Below, piece after piece: positions 32,053 through 43,526 of a stretch of 64,000 bases of DNA. Origin of the DNA: Yamadazyma tenuis (lineage: Eukaryota > Ascomycota > Pichiomycetes > Serinales > Debaryomycetaceae); the NCBI RefSeq assembly GCF_029203305.1, contig NC_089465.1, positions 682,001 to 746,000 on the forward strand. The letters are read 5' to 3'. Both the position numbers and the translations under genes were made by a program. The notes under the pieces were generated by a model that was given only the letters and a program-made list of their open reading frames with translations, was not told the DNA's origin and did no database searches. Position 1 is the first letter of the stretch; each line of letters begins with the position of its first letter.

Positions 32053-32606
32053 TGTATATTTTGATGGAAGTGATAGTGCACCAATAATATTTAATATCTC
32101 CCACTATAGAAAGCGGTTGGCTTGTAAACTACGTAATGCTGTCTCTCGATGAGTATGGGGATAGGTGGTGTCTTTCATGATTGCGTTAATATGGGTTTTC
32201 AAATATGACATGCAAGGCAGGTATGCATGATATTTCAGCAAAGAAGGTTGTTAGTTAAAAACAAGTACTTCCTACAAATGATACTTCTATGTTGAAGCAT
32301 TTATCCATCTAAAAATAGAAACGAGTTAATGTGGAGCACAATGGCCCATTGACTCTTAAAATGGACTCTAGGTATTTTTGTTTTCTTGGATTCCTTGGAT
32401 AGTTTTATATGGGATTTTTGCTCATTCACTGAGAAATCGTTCTAAAATTATATATTCCAAAAAAAGTTGACTGCAAATAACCTTCAAAGCTTTTCCCGCG
32501 TTTTATCGCCCGTTACTTGGAAAGCCTTTAAGCTATCGATTTCGTGCGCATACTAACTTACATTTGGAAAAGAAAATTACGCGATCTATATCTCCATCAA
32601 TCAACT
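32053..32606. promoter_or_regulatory. Intergenic region upstream of the APA2-type gene
   Basis: About 550 bp between two plus-strand genes, with T-rich tracts near the APA2-type start. Nothing specific identified. An in-frame ATG at 32544 lies within it but is not needed for the conserved protein. Confidence 0.35.
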
Positions 32607-33563
32607 ATGTTTTACCCATTACCAGATGACTTTTTCATTCAACTTAAGAACAAATATGATGAGGCGGTTGCCAATAACTTCTTGAACTTCAATGGAGATT
32701 CAGTAAAGAATGAAAGTTTGAAGGTCACTCTTGGAGATGACAGCAACCTGGTGACAATAGACTTACAATACAGCACCATTCATTCATTAATGCTCAGGCC
32801 AGAAAAAGGTGATTTCAAGAAGAATCCTTTTGAAGATCCAGAGCCAGAATTAACCATAATAGAGGATTTTGGGGCACAAAATCAATTCAGAATTGTTTAT
32901 AATAAATTCCCTGTTGTTCCGAGACACATCATGTTGTTGACCAAAGAATTCAAATCCCAAACAACACCATTATCACCTGACGAATTGATCGGCACATTCT
33001 CTATTTTAAAGAAACTTAGTGAAGACAAGGAAAATCAATGGTTTGGATTCTATAACTGTGGTGAAGCAAGTGGGGCATCTCAACCTCATAAACATGTCCA
33101 ATTTATGACGCTTCCAAAAGACTTTACCCCTTTCCCACTACTTGCAGTCGAAAATTCTGATTCTTTTATCCCCACGACAAAGAGAGAACCATTACAACTT
33201 CCTGAACTTCCAATGGCTCATTTTATAGCCAAATTACCTCCAAAACTTGACGACTTAGACGAAGAGAGTTTGGTGTTATACTTCTCGTCTCTTTTGCAAC
33301 GGGCTCTAACTGTATTGAGAGAAAATGATGCCAAGTCCATTTCGTATAATGTTATAATGACCACATCATTCATGATGGTGGTTCCAAGATCTCATGGCAA
33401 GTATGAAGATTTGGGCATTAACTCATGTGGAATCCTTGGGTTATTCTTGTTCAAGAGCGACGATCTACTTGCAAGAGTCAAAGAGAGTACCCCACAGAAG
33501 GTCTGGCAAGATGTTGGATTCCCGAATACTTTTGGTCAGCCTTCCGATGAATATCATTATTAG
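32607..33563 (+). CDS. APA2: Diadenosine tetraphosphate (Ap4A) phosphorylase
   Basis: 318 residues of the HIT-related Apa1/Apa2 family, which phosphorolyses Ap4A to ADP and ATP. The catalytic HxHxQ is visible in PHKHVQ, preceded by NCGEASGASQ, and the C-terminal NVIMTTSFMMVVPRS block is typical. Yeast enzymes are about 321-325 residues, matching the start MFYPLPDDFF at 32607 rather than the ATG at 32544. Apa1 versus Apa2 cannot be distinguished in a lineage that did not share the Saccharomyces duplication. Confidence 0.93.
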   Translation: MFYPLPDDFFIQLKNKYDEAVANNFLNFNGDSVKNESLKVTLGDDSNLVTIDLQYSTIHSLMLRPEKGDFKKNPFEDPEPELTIIEDFGAQNQFRIVYNKFPVVPRHIMLLTKEFKSQTTPLSPDELIGTFSILKKLSEDKENQWFGFYNCGEASGASQPHKHVQFMTLPKDFTPFPLLAVENSDSFIPTTKREPLQLPELPMAHFIAKLPPKLDDLDEESLVLYFSSLLQRALTVLRENDAKSISYNVIMTTSFMMVVPRSHGKYEDLGINSCGILGLFLFKSDDLLARVKESTPQKVWQDVGFPNTFGQPSDEYHY

Positions 33564-33725
33564 ACAGAGAATATATAAATATCATTTTGCTCTCGCTCTA
33601 ATGACCTGCCTATTTTGGAAGTCAAGCTTGAACCAATGAAAACCTTGTAAATTCGCATTAAACATTAGAACCACTCGAGTCCTCAAATAAAAAAAACCTT
33701 CGAAAAAACAAGCTATACCACGAAT

Positions 33726-34106
33726 ATGCTGTCATTTACATCTATAGTGAAGGTATCAGACTATATATTGTCAAGACCAACCTTGTCCAAGATTGTTGTT
33801 CCAGTAGCCAAGACCTTCTGTGCTTACGCTGGTTACAGAGAGATGGGATTAAAGTTCAATGATTTGATCTTGGAAGAAACACCTATCATGCAAAAGGCTA
33901 TTTCTAGATTGCCTCCTAATGAGAGTTATGCTAGAGTCTACAGAAACATCACCGCCCATCAGTTATCCTTGTCTCATGAGTTATTACCTCCAAACAAAGC
34001 TGTCAAGCCTGAAGAAGACAACCATTACTTGGTTCCATACATCTTAGAAGCCGAGAAGGAAGCCTTCGAAAGAGCTGAATTAGACAACATTGAAGTCACC
34101 AAGTGA
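33726..34106 (+). CDS. QCR7: Cytochrome bc1 complex subunit 7
   Basis: 126 residues, the usual length (127 in yeast). Conserved blocks [28 protein letters not shown] and [14 protein letters not shown] are present. The subunit sits on the matrix side of complex III next to cytochrome b. Codon 2 is CTG, so the protein starts Met-Ser in this genetic code. It is convergent with DIC1, with about 105 bp between stop codons. Confidence 0.96.
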   Translation: MLSFTSIVKVSDYILSRPTLSKIVVPVAKTFCAYAGYREMGLKFNDLILEETPIMQKAISRLPPNESYARVYRNITAHQLSLSHELLPPNKAVKPEEDNHYLVPYILEAEKEAFERAELDNIEVTK

Positions 34107-34211
34107 TCAAGATATCCATGTTTGTCTTCTGCATATATATATATAAGAGAAATACAAAAATTACAATGTATTTGTGTCTCGTTTGAGTCTATTATTCTAT
34201 ACAACCGACAC

Positions 34212-35148
34212 CTACATGCCAATTTTGAACTTCCTTAATTGTTCCAAAGCCAAAAATGTCACAATTGTATGTGGACCTAACCTGATGAAAGAAGGCAACC
34301 ATCCTCTGAACATAAATCCAATGCCTTCGTTCTTAACAGCGGTTTTCAAAATGGTCAAGGCGTTTGAGCCTCCCCCTTTGGCATTCATAATTCTAGTCTT
34401 TACCACATCAGCTGGTGAACATGCGGTAGTGGCCACGAGACCTGCCAATAATGAAGAACTAAAATGAGTAGATTTCTTATTAGCATCCATACCTATATCT
34501 TTAACCAAAATGTTTTTGGCAATATCGTATGTAACCACCTGCGAAGCCGTCATTAAAATCCCTCTAGTCAAATTAGGCATCAACCCCCTAAACAAGGCAG
34601 AAATCTTCTCTTCTTTAACAATTCTAAAAACCCCGTCGAATGCATTTCTATAGTTCCTTCTCTGCTCAACTGGGAGAGTTGAATCGTTTTGCATTCGAAT
34701 ATTGACCACGTCAGAAGGATTTCCTACCAAACCCCCTAAGGCACCGGCCACCATTGACATGGGGAGCAATACTACGGTGTCCGGGGTTCTGTGGTACGTA
34801 TCCACATACAGATCCTTCAAATATTCGTATACTCCAAATCTAACAGTTGAATATGTTGCTTGTCTCAACAATGAGGCTGTCAATCCGGAGTAGATTTTGA
34901 AGAAACCTTCTTTGGTGATTATCTGATAAACCATGGATACTAATGATTGGCCAGGCTTAGACGCAGTTTGCAACCTAACTTTTGCCAAATCAAGTGGATG
35001 GGTGACAAGGCATGCCACCATACTAGAGGCACCACCATACCAAAATCTAGAGTACTTGGGTTAGTATACTGTTTGTCTCAAAATGTTCTGTAAAAAATTA
35101 CTGTAGTTACACGTACGGATATTTCACTTTCTGGGTACTTGCTGACAT
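34212..35148 (-). CDS. DIC1: Mitochondrial dicarboxylate carrier, spliced (exons 35117-35148 and 34212-35046)
   Basis: Joining the two exons gives 288 residues. Exon 1 (32 nt) encodes MSASTQKVKYP. The intron runs 35116 to 35047 with 5' GTACGT, branch site TACTAAC (35066-35060) and 3' CTCTAG. Exon 2 resumes with FWYGGASSM, restoring the first transmembrane helix and the first carrier signature (PLDLAK). Two further signatures, PSDVVNIR and PADVVKTR, complete the three-repeat carrier fold. Dic1 exchanges malate/succinate for phosphate across the inner mitochondrial membrane. Without splicing, the open frame would start inside helix 1 (35021). Confidence 0.95.
35047..35116 (-). other. DIC1 spliceosomal intron, 70 bp
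   Basis: 5' splice site GTACGT at 35116-35111, consensus branch point TACTAAC at 35066-35060 and 3' splice site TAG ending at 35047. The spacing from branch point to AG is about 13 nt. The reading frame is restored exactly (phase 2) within a Pro codon. Confidence 0.93.
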
Positions 35149-38100
35149 TGTATTGACACTGGAATGATATTAGCTTGATAAAAGGCTAATCTCTCCTAAA
35201 ATCAAAGACTTCTCTTCAGTTTGTAAAAGCTCTTCTAAGATTAAAATTTTTGAAACTCCGTCAAACGTTTTTTTCCGAGCACTCGGAATCTCCGATATCG
35301 TGCAGGTATTCACAGTAGCACCCGGAGTTCATGTCAAAACGATTATTGCTTTCCAAACGCTTTCGAAGCTTGACAAGGTCCTTGAATGTTCAGACTATTC
35401 AGAACATTCCTTACTCCTAGTCGTACCATACCAGTCAAGACTCAAGAATCTTGGACAAGATTGAATCAGCAGGTCCCGGAGCAAAACCTCTCCGAATATC
35501 TCCTGCAACGACCGTGTTTGGGCTTAACACTCCCCGCTTCTCAACGCATTTCTGCACATATTTAGTTTCGCCATGGTCCAACCTGGTACTAGAAGATGTC
35601 TTTCAAACAACATTGTAATATAAAATCTTTTTAGTTTTACAGCGGCATATTTGCTTCAGGTTCAGTGCTATTTTGCTACCGTGACTTTTCTCTACATGAG
35701 CACTTCGTCCCCAATCTCTCCAACTATTGTTATCTTTAAGTATGAAAGTAAAAACAAGGAAAGCGGCTGCATTTTCTAAACTGTCTTACGAGATAGTTTG
35801 ATCAATGGATTCATCATTGTCACTGGATCAATAAGTGAACTGAAAGGGCTATGCCATATAATGGCAAAACCGCCAAAGTTTTGGCAAGTGAATGCAGCTA
35901 TATAGCATAGTTATGATATACTTTTATTATTTGTCGTTGGATCTCTCAAAGCCGTAAGGCCTCTTGACAGCTTAGATAAGTATATATTTTTATATTAGAA
36001 GTTGACGAATCATAAGTTGGATACATAGTACGTTATTCAATCAAACTAGAAAATTGCCGTTCTCAGAAATAGCTAGATAAGTGTATATAAATAACTTAGG
36101 ATTTGACGAAACATAGTTAAGAGTCCCAAAGCGAACTGATAAACCTCAAGCATTTTCTCTGTATATGTACTTATTCATTCGCCCAATGATTACTTGAACT
36201 ACCAATTTCTTAACATAAACTATTTGTTTTCTGTTAAGGATATAGAGATCATCAAAGAACTGTGATTTTTGCAATTCTAAAATACGAGCAAAAACAATAC
36301 ATTGATTTAATATGAAAGTAATCTTTGATCCTCGAACAAGTATTATATAAGCATTAGACAATGCTTACTCGAAGAAACAGTAGCCTATTACCCTTGGAAG
36401 GCTACGTTGATTCCAGGTACCTTGTTTTTAGCTAATTGTTGCCGTCCCTTAAAGCTTAGTATTACATAAGCTTCATTTTTTTACTACTATTCCCACATTC
36501 CTTTCAAAATAGAGGTATCTCTCCATAAAGGTACCTTGTATTTCTCAAATATGTTTCAAGTATTTACCAGTAGATAAATGGGATTTATATGGTATCTTCG
36601 TTTCAAGTTGTAGTCTTCTACCTCTATGCAGGGGTGATCTTGAAGACATACAATATTGAAGTTAACCGCAGAAACACAAAGCACCGAGTAGGCCCAATAT
36701 CCGTATAATCTCGTTAATTCAAGAATTCCTCAAACAGAATGTTACAAAACTATTTAGTCAACACAAATAAGCACTAATAGTACTAAAGAATTTCGGATCA
36801 TTCCTTTAAATGAATTATTGACTGTTCCACAAGAACTAGAAAAACACAGAATCGTACTATTTGAACGCTTTCAGAAACATCACGTTTTTTGAAAAACCCA
36901 ATAGCACTTGACGTAAAACATAATTTCAAGAGACTCTATAAACTATTATCCAAGATATATATACTGAATCTCAATACTTCTCCAACCTTTCTAACCTCTT
37001 CGGTAGGTGTATGGGTTATATGGGCTAATATACCATTGAATTATTAGTTTCGGTAACGCTAATTTGTGTTCTAGTTCTCACAAAATTAACATACGGAACT
37101 TCAGTTCTCTCACCACCTACTTCTTTCAAAAGCAAACTCCCTACAATGGTATCTCATTTGACGTTGTAGTGGCTCAAATTATAAAAGCCTTTAATGATAC
37201 ATTTTGGGTGAGTGTATGGTTCAGACCTTGGATGGATGTATGAGTTGTAAGCACCAAAAGTTAGTCAATATTTGGATGTACAAATATTCAGTACATCAAA
37301 TTGAAGCTGAAAGAACAAGCATTCTTTGAGAACCTATGAACTTTTCTCTTTTTTACACTTAACCCTTAAAATCAGCTGGGCTGAACAAATGTGCAGAAGG
37401 ATTATTATTGACAAAAGAGGTTAGGAATTTCTTCAGAGGTTGTTCAACTTTTGTTTAACAGCTGGTACTCTGGGTGTTGGAATTCGAACCTAGTCAATAT
37501 CCTCTTCCTAGTACTCTTTAACTCACCTCCTCAGGTCAGTTCTGATATTAATACCTAAATGACTGGCACTTGAGGCGGACGAACCTTTGAGGCTGACGCT
37601 TCGAACAAAGCGAGAAAGTCCTCTCTTTCTATTGAAGTGTAATCTCAATAAGTTTGAAGAGAGCCTTAGTATTCCTCCTCTTAACTGAATTCCTAGTCAA
37701 CTCCTTATCAATCGAAGGAGATACCTGATAAGCAGAAGAAGCAAGTTTTTGCTCAACTTACCTACAAAAACACAATGAAATACTACCATTCATATCAGCA
37801 TCATCCAATGACAAATTTTCACTCTCATCAGTTGTACTAGCGTCATTCTGCATATGTAAAGCCGTATACTTCAAGATTTTGGCTCTTTTTATTAATGAAG
37901 AATAGCAATGGCTCCTCAACACCTTTAATACTTCTAACCTCTTTCGATAGCTTGAATTTAGGCCATCCTTACCAACATTTAATGATGATAAATACGAGAC
38001 CCCAAAAAAACCTCAATGAAAACCTCCTAATAAACTTGACAACTACATTAAAAGTTCTGTAAACAGTAAACCGTGTATGTCATTTAATTGATCCAACAGT

Positions 38101-38178
38101 CAAACATTGCAAAATTAAAACAGTAGCTGAGTACTTCCTACAAGAGATACATAATCAGAATCCAGGCTTCTCATCTGT
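35149..38178. other. Left flank of the candidate centromere, no gene seen
   Basis: 3 kb of AT-rich sequence. The first few hundred bp are the DIC1 promoter. A loosely repeated element (TAGATAAGTATATA followed by TTGACGAA and CATA) occurs near 35970 and 36075. A segment at 37470-37640 is less AT-rich and might be a remnant of a mobile element, but I find no terminal repeats or coding traces. Confidence 0.45.
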
Positions 38179-39128
38179 TTACGCTTCTCGTAAGCTATTA
38201 TTGGAGAATTTAGGAGAATTACCATCCAGATAAGTTATATCATAATAAATCAGGATGATCTTGAGATGCTTGGAACCAAGTTATACGGCACCTTTATCTG
38301 TCTCAGAGTAGTAAATGCTTTCAGAGAACAGGAGAGAACAAGAGCACCAATACTTCTCAGCAATATCCAAATGTATTTAATAGGAACATTTCTACCTCAG
38401 CTACCAGGCTTCTTCAAAACAATTATAATCAGAAAAGTGCCTAGAAATATGCTGCAACAAGCAATAAAATTGACACTTAACAAGCGTTATCTGTCAGGCA
38501 AGGAGAGAGTAATGCACCTATACAAACGGTAGCAATTTGAGTAGTAGTACAAACATATAAGCAAGACCCCAACTTGTGCCCATATCAATATGAGCCAACA
38601 AATTTGCTACTTGTGAGACTCTAAACAGCATTACCGATGCTTCACAGAAGAATATCTTGAGATTAGGTATATCTCAAAGTAGACCTGAAGCTTTCGAAGC
38701 TGATACCATAGCTTCCTCCACATGAACCGGCACCGTATGCACTTACCTACGTATCAAGAAGTAGAGCCACCAATCTCTCAAAAGCATTCTTCAGAAATTG
38801 GCTATCTAGAAAATCCCTTCGAAGAACCATGAAATCATAAGCATAGATCAATTTACAAAGTCTTTCATTTTTCAAAGAGGAAAGCTTTCAAATACCAGAC
38901 GAATCATAGCTTAAATTGATGACTGTAATAAAGGCAACCGACCCGAGCCCTTCTAAGTACCATGCTATAAGTATAAGAGGGGATATAGTATCACATACTA
39001 ATTCCACACTTCGCCGAAATTCCAGTAACACCAAAGCCAGTTGAATTTTCATAAACAAATTTGTTCAATCATATGCACACAAATTTATCATCTCCGTCAC
39101 TGACTACAACAATTGTGAAGATTATATT
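38179..39128 (+). repeat. Left arm of the 950-bp inverted repeat
   Basis: Begins TTACGCTTCTCGTAAG and ends at ...GATTATATT. Every segment I compared with the reverse complement of 40454-41405 was identical, and paired positions add up to a constant (79584) over almost the whole length. A 2-bp TA difference occurs only at the inner end. It contains an 88-codon ORF (38266-38532) repeated exactly in the other arm. The ORF has no recognised domain and probably is not a gene. Confidence 0.95.
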
Positions 39129-39158
39129 GACCAATGAATAATTTGACCAATGAATAAT
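39127..39158. repeat. 16-bp tandem duplication at the inner arm boundary
   Basis: TTGACCAATGAATAAT occurs twice back to back, exactly where the left arm gives way to the core. The right arm boundary lacks it. Confidence 0.9.
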
Positions 39159-40453
39159 ATTCTTAAGGTTTTGGGGCTTATGTTATTCTATTTTTGTACG
39201 ACGATTTATCAATATCACTAAGTCCATCCCTTTACTTGATCTTTAAATGTCAACTGTTATTCATTGTGTAAAGTTGGCTCTACTTCAATGTAAACGGATC
39301 GCATAAAGCTGCTAAAATATACTTGCGATTTACCTTTCCCTTTATCATATTAGAAACAGAAGTGCTTGGTATTGCTTAATAAACAGGACAAAGTCATAGT
39401 CCAACACCAATGATAACAACAGCACTCGTTGATATTAAGGCAACTTGTTTTACTTCAACAAAGTAAATCTATTAATTTTAATTTAAGAAGTCATTGGCTT
39501 CAAACAATAATGAAAGCCTAACACTATTATTCATCAACCATCTCCAGTTGTCACCCGTTTAATGCTAGCTCAATGTAAGGCATAGCCCATTATACACATG
39601 TTCTTGTTCCACCAGAATGGGGTCCAATATATATGTGTACGCACACCTCTATTGTTGAGAAGGGATGAAATTCTGTAATTCTTTATAATGAAAAGCCCGT
39701 TCATTATATGTTAAATATCTAGCAGAAGAACTCCCTAGATAATTTAAAACAGATACTGTCAAGTATTAAACCAGGAATGTATATTGAAATATTCTCATTA
39801 ATCCAACGTTGTCATATTATTACAAAATTCTTATAAATGTATCTAATTTAACTGTTTAAAAAAATAGTGGTCCTTCTTGTAATTAGTTAACCATGTACCA
39901 ATATCCATCTTTTTTAAAATACAATATCTAATGTTGCTGTAATAATTGATTAAGTTAATTAGTAAAGCATTCTCTACGTTTAATATTTGTTGAAATCTAA
40001 ATCTTAAGTTTAGTTGCAAACCGTTCGTACACAAAAAGCGTAGACGATAAATCAAATACAGCGATACTTGACATCTTTCTTGAAGATGATAAATTCTAAT
40101 CTGAATACAAAAAACTATATAAGTAAAAACGATAGGTAGGTAATACTGGAAAGATGTATATTTTCTAACTGATATTATATTGCTCATAATACTCAAAGAA
40201 ATAAACAAGACCATTTCGTTGGATCCTTTTGTTATCATTTATCGTACTTCACGCTTGATTTCGTTTTTCAAACATATGGTGAGGAATCCAATATACTACT
40301 TGCAGTTCTAACTTCACTTTCTCGAATTTACGTAACGAGGATGTCACTTTGTTTCTGCAGCTATCAATACAACTTCATAAAGATACAAAAATTTGCAACT
40401 TCCTTTGAACCAGTTTCCGATGCATTTGGACATAGTTAGTATAATTATTTATC
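39129..40453. other. Unique core between inverted-repeat arms
   Basis: About 1.3 kb, strongly AT-rich, with no gene. A 131-codon minus-strand ORF (39843-40238) is rich in Ile/Leu/Tyr/Asn, as expected from AT-rich noncoding DNA. If the region is a centromere, this would be the mid core where CENP-A chromatin is centred. Confidence 0.7.
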
Positions 40454-41405
40454 AATATATAATCTTCACAATTGTTGTAGTCAGTGACGGAGATGATAAA
40501 TTTGTGTGCATATGATTGAACAAATTTGTTTATGAAAATTCAACTGGCTTTGGTGTTACTGGAATTTCGGCGAAGTGTGGAATTAGTATGTGATACTATA
40601 TCCCCTCTTATACTTATAGCATGGTACTTAGAAGGGCTCGGGTCGGTTGCCTTTATTACAGTCATCAATTTAAGCTATGATTCGTCTGGTATTTGAAAGC
40701 TTTCCTCTTTGAAAAATGAAAGACTTTGTAAATTGATCTATGCTTATGATTTCATGGTTCTTCGAAGGGATTTTCTAGATAGCCAATTTCTGAAGAATGC
40801 TTTTGAGAGATTGGTGGCTCTACTTCTTGATACGTAGGTAAGTGCATACGGTGCCGGTTCATGTGGAGGAAGCTATGGTATCAGCTTCGAAAGCTTCAGG
40901 TCTACTTTGAGATATACCTAATCTCAAGATATTCTTCTGTGAAGCATCGGTAATGCTGTTTAGAGTCTCACAAGTAGCAAATTTGTTGGCTCATATTGAT
41001 ATGGGCACAAGTTGGGGTCTTGCTTATATGTTTGTACTACTACTCAAATTGCTACCGTTTGTATAGGTGCATTACTCTCTCCTTGCCTGACAGATAACGC
41101 TTGTTAAGTGTCAATTTTATTGCTTGTTGCAGCATATTTCTAGGCACTTTTCTGATTATAATTGTTTTGAAGAAGCCTGGTAGCTGAGGTAGAAATGTTC
41201 CTATTAAATACATTTGGATATTGCTGAGAAGTATTGGTGCTCTTGTTCTCTCCTGTTCTCTGAAAGCATTTACTACTCTGAGACAGATAAAGGTGCCGTA
41301 TAACTTGGTTCCAAGCATCTCAAGATCATCCTGATTTATTATGATATAACTTATCTGGATGGTAATTCTCCTAAATTCTCCAATAATAGCTTACGAGAAG
41401 CGTAA
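40454..41405 (-). repeat. Right arm of the inverted repeat
   Basis: Reverse complement of the left arm: starts with AATATATAATCTTCAC and ends CTTACGAGAAGCGTAA at 41405. It carries the mirror copy of the 88-codon ORF at 41052-41318. The near identity implies recent duplication or ongoing gene conversion between arms. Confidence 0.95.
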
Positions 41406-43526
41406 CCAAGTAACTCAGGAAGAACCTTTGCTTTATTGTGAATGTTCCTCGAGGTGTGTAGACTAGTAAGCCCATAGAGATTTTGACGCATAGATGTTTG
41501 GATCATTATATGGCATTGGAATTACGATTATATTGATATTATTGTGATTTATTTATTTGCATGTTCTTGAGTCACAGCTATTTTAATATAAGTTTGCATC
41601 AATATACCTATTTTTGTTGTATTGTCTACTCACACAGTTCGTTTTATTGTTTGATCTTTAATTATTTGGACCTAGCGCTTTTGCTACTTATCGAGAGGGA
41701 TGCTGCACCCCATACTGATAAAGCTGCTTTGTCCCCCCCTCTTTTCAGGTTGGTGAAAATCTTCAAATTCTTCAGAATGTTATAAGAACCATTCACTGCA
41801 TGTGGTACATACCTAGTGTTCAACTATTTTACTTAGAGTACATTCACCTGAATATAGTCAGGACTTTATGACAAACTATTTTTATTTATAATTAATTATA
41901 ATTTGAAATATCACTGATAGGATTGTGATTTTTATGAGAGATAAGTGTCCAGTGATCCAAGAATGACTTAGACTGATTTTAAGTTTGCGATCTATATCCT
42001 TTTCCTGATTTGAAGCTATCAAATAGTTAACTAATCTAGTTGAAAGCTCTTTGAGTTTGAAAAATTCTGATCTTGTTTTATGGATGTTGAGATGGTTGCG
42101 TCTTTTTAACGACATTAGTATGTAGAATCTGCCTTTAAGTTTTCCTCCAAAGGTTGAATACTCCTTTTGAGAGCGAATTATCGGAGGGACCTTGTGCATA
42201 TCTAAAACCCATCCAATCTTCAAATTGCTATGGGTCGCAACTTGGGCAACTTCCGTGGGTGTATGAGTCAGCCCTTAAGTTCAAGAGTCAGAAGCAGTAT
42301 CATGGGATACTGAAAAGAACCTAGTATTTCACTTCATGTTTTCTTATTTTTAGAGTACACTTTTGAAGGAATCAAATTCCAGATCTAAATATCTGTCTTC
42401 AAGTCTTTGTTCGGTTTCAACCAGCTGTCCTTATAAAGTATCTCATTCAAAACTAAACAGCCCTGGTCCTACAATCCTATACCTCTGAGATGAAGCAGTT
42501 TAATGCTGGGACTGGAGTTGATTTCACAAACCGTACTTTTAAAGTCTTTAAAGCTTTCAATAATTTTTGCTTCCTGAGCTCAAAGATCAAATCGAAATAG
42601 AAACTATTTTGTTCATATAAGATAAAAGGAACATATGCATCAAGATTCTTCCTATGTCTCCATATTCTGTAGACGTTCATATAAAAGTGCAATGTTGAGG
42701 TAAATGTTAACGTTATAACTTTTCTAGATTTTTGCAAATTCTACAAATTCTATTAAAATGTCAACCTTGGTAGAAAACAATTATTAAAGTTTACCCAATT
42801 TATTTTGTGGTAAATGTGGTTTAATATTGATTTTGATTAGGTTCATTTGAAACGTTCTATTGGACTACAACAGGAATGGTACAGAGATCAACCAATCATT
42901 ATGGGGTTAAGTCTTTCCGTTAAAGTTTGTTTCCCAACAGTTCAGTAAAGTTGTTGATCTTTTAGAGGATGAAATGGCTTTTATTAGAAATGATTATTTA
43001 CATTGTTCGTAGGTGATCAATGATGCTGCTTTGACAAGATTATAGTAAATTACCCAACAAATAGAGGGTATTTAGGAAACGGAAACCCTGCAGAATCAGA
43101 TTAACTGCAATCAATTGAACAGCAGTTTCTATGCAGAAAGTTAAGTTAATTGAAATACTTCAACCCAGGGTTATGAATGTATTATGATATTTAGTGTATA
43201 GAGCTTTTGTTAGTGATCTACAATATAGATGTGTAATTTTTTGACATAATTTAGTTATATACTTTAGATAGAACCAATATATGCACAGAGAATTCTCAAA
43301 GAACCCTATTGTACACAAAAATCACAAAGGGCCTTTTACTAGTATTATGTGACAAATTCTACTAATTATTCAAGTGAAGAACAGGAAGACGTTATCAGTT
43401 ATAAATTTCTATATATCTCTCACTTGTTCCACAAGGAAGTGTCCTTACCACAAATATATTCAACCGTTGCGGTTGCGAGAGGACTAAGACTTAGTGCACT
43501 GAGTTTATTTTCTAAAAGATATTAGG
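41406..43526. other. Right flank of the candidate centromere, no gene seen
   Basis: 2.1 kb of AT-rich sequence with only short, featureless ORFs (74-113 codons). The last few hundred bp should hold the ENV9 promoter. No tRNA, LTR or transposon coding trace was recognised. Confidence 0.45.

Larger units (their letters stand above)
35149..43526. other. Candidate regional centromere (gene-free, inverted-repeat region)
   Basis: 8.4 kb between DIC1 and ENV9 with no recognisable gene and visibly AT-rich sequence, in an otherwise compact genome. Near its middle is a long, nearly identical inverted repeat around a unique core. Regional centromeres of several CUG-Ser1 yeasts (for example Candida tropicalis, and many in the C. 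parapsilosis group) have a unique mid region flanked by inverted repeats in a gene-free zone. I infer centromere function by architecture only; CENP-A occupancy cannot be seen in sequence. A replication origin cluster or an old transposon insertion pair are alternatives. Confidence 0.65.

Noticed and set aside
37479..37490. tRNA B-box-like word (GGAATTCGAACC) in the left centromere flank
   Set aside because: One base off consensus, and no T-arm stem or cloverleaf can be drawn around it.
39843..40238. 131-codon ORF in the centromere-like core
   Set aside because: Composition is that of AT-rich noncoding DNA (Ile, Leu, Tyr, Asn); no domain.
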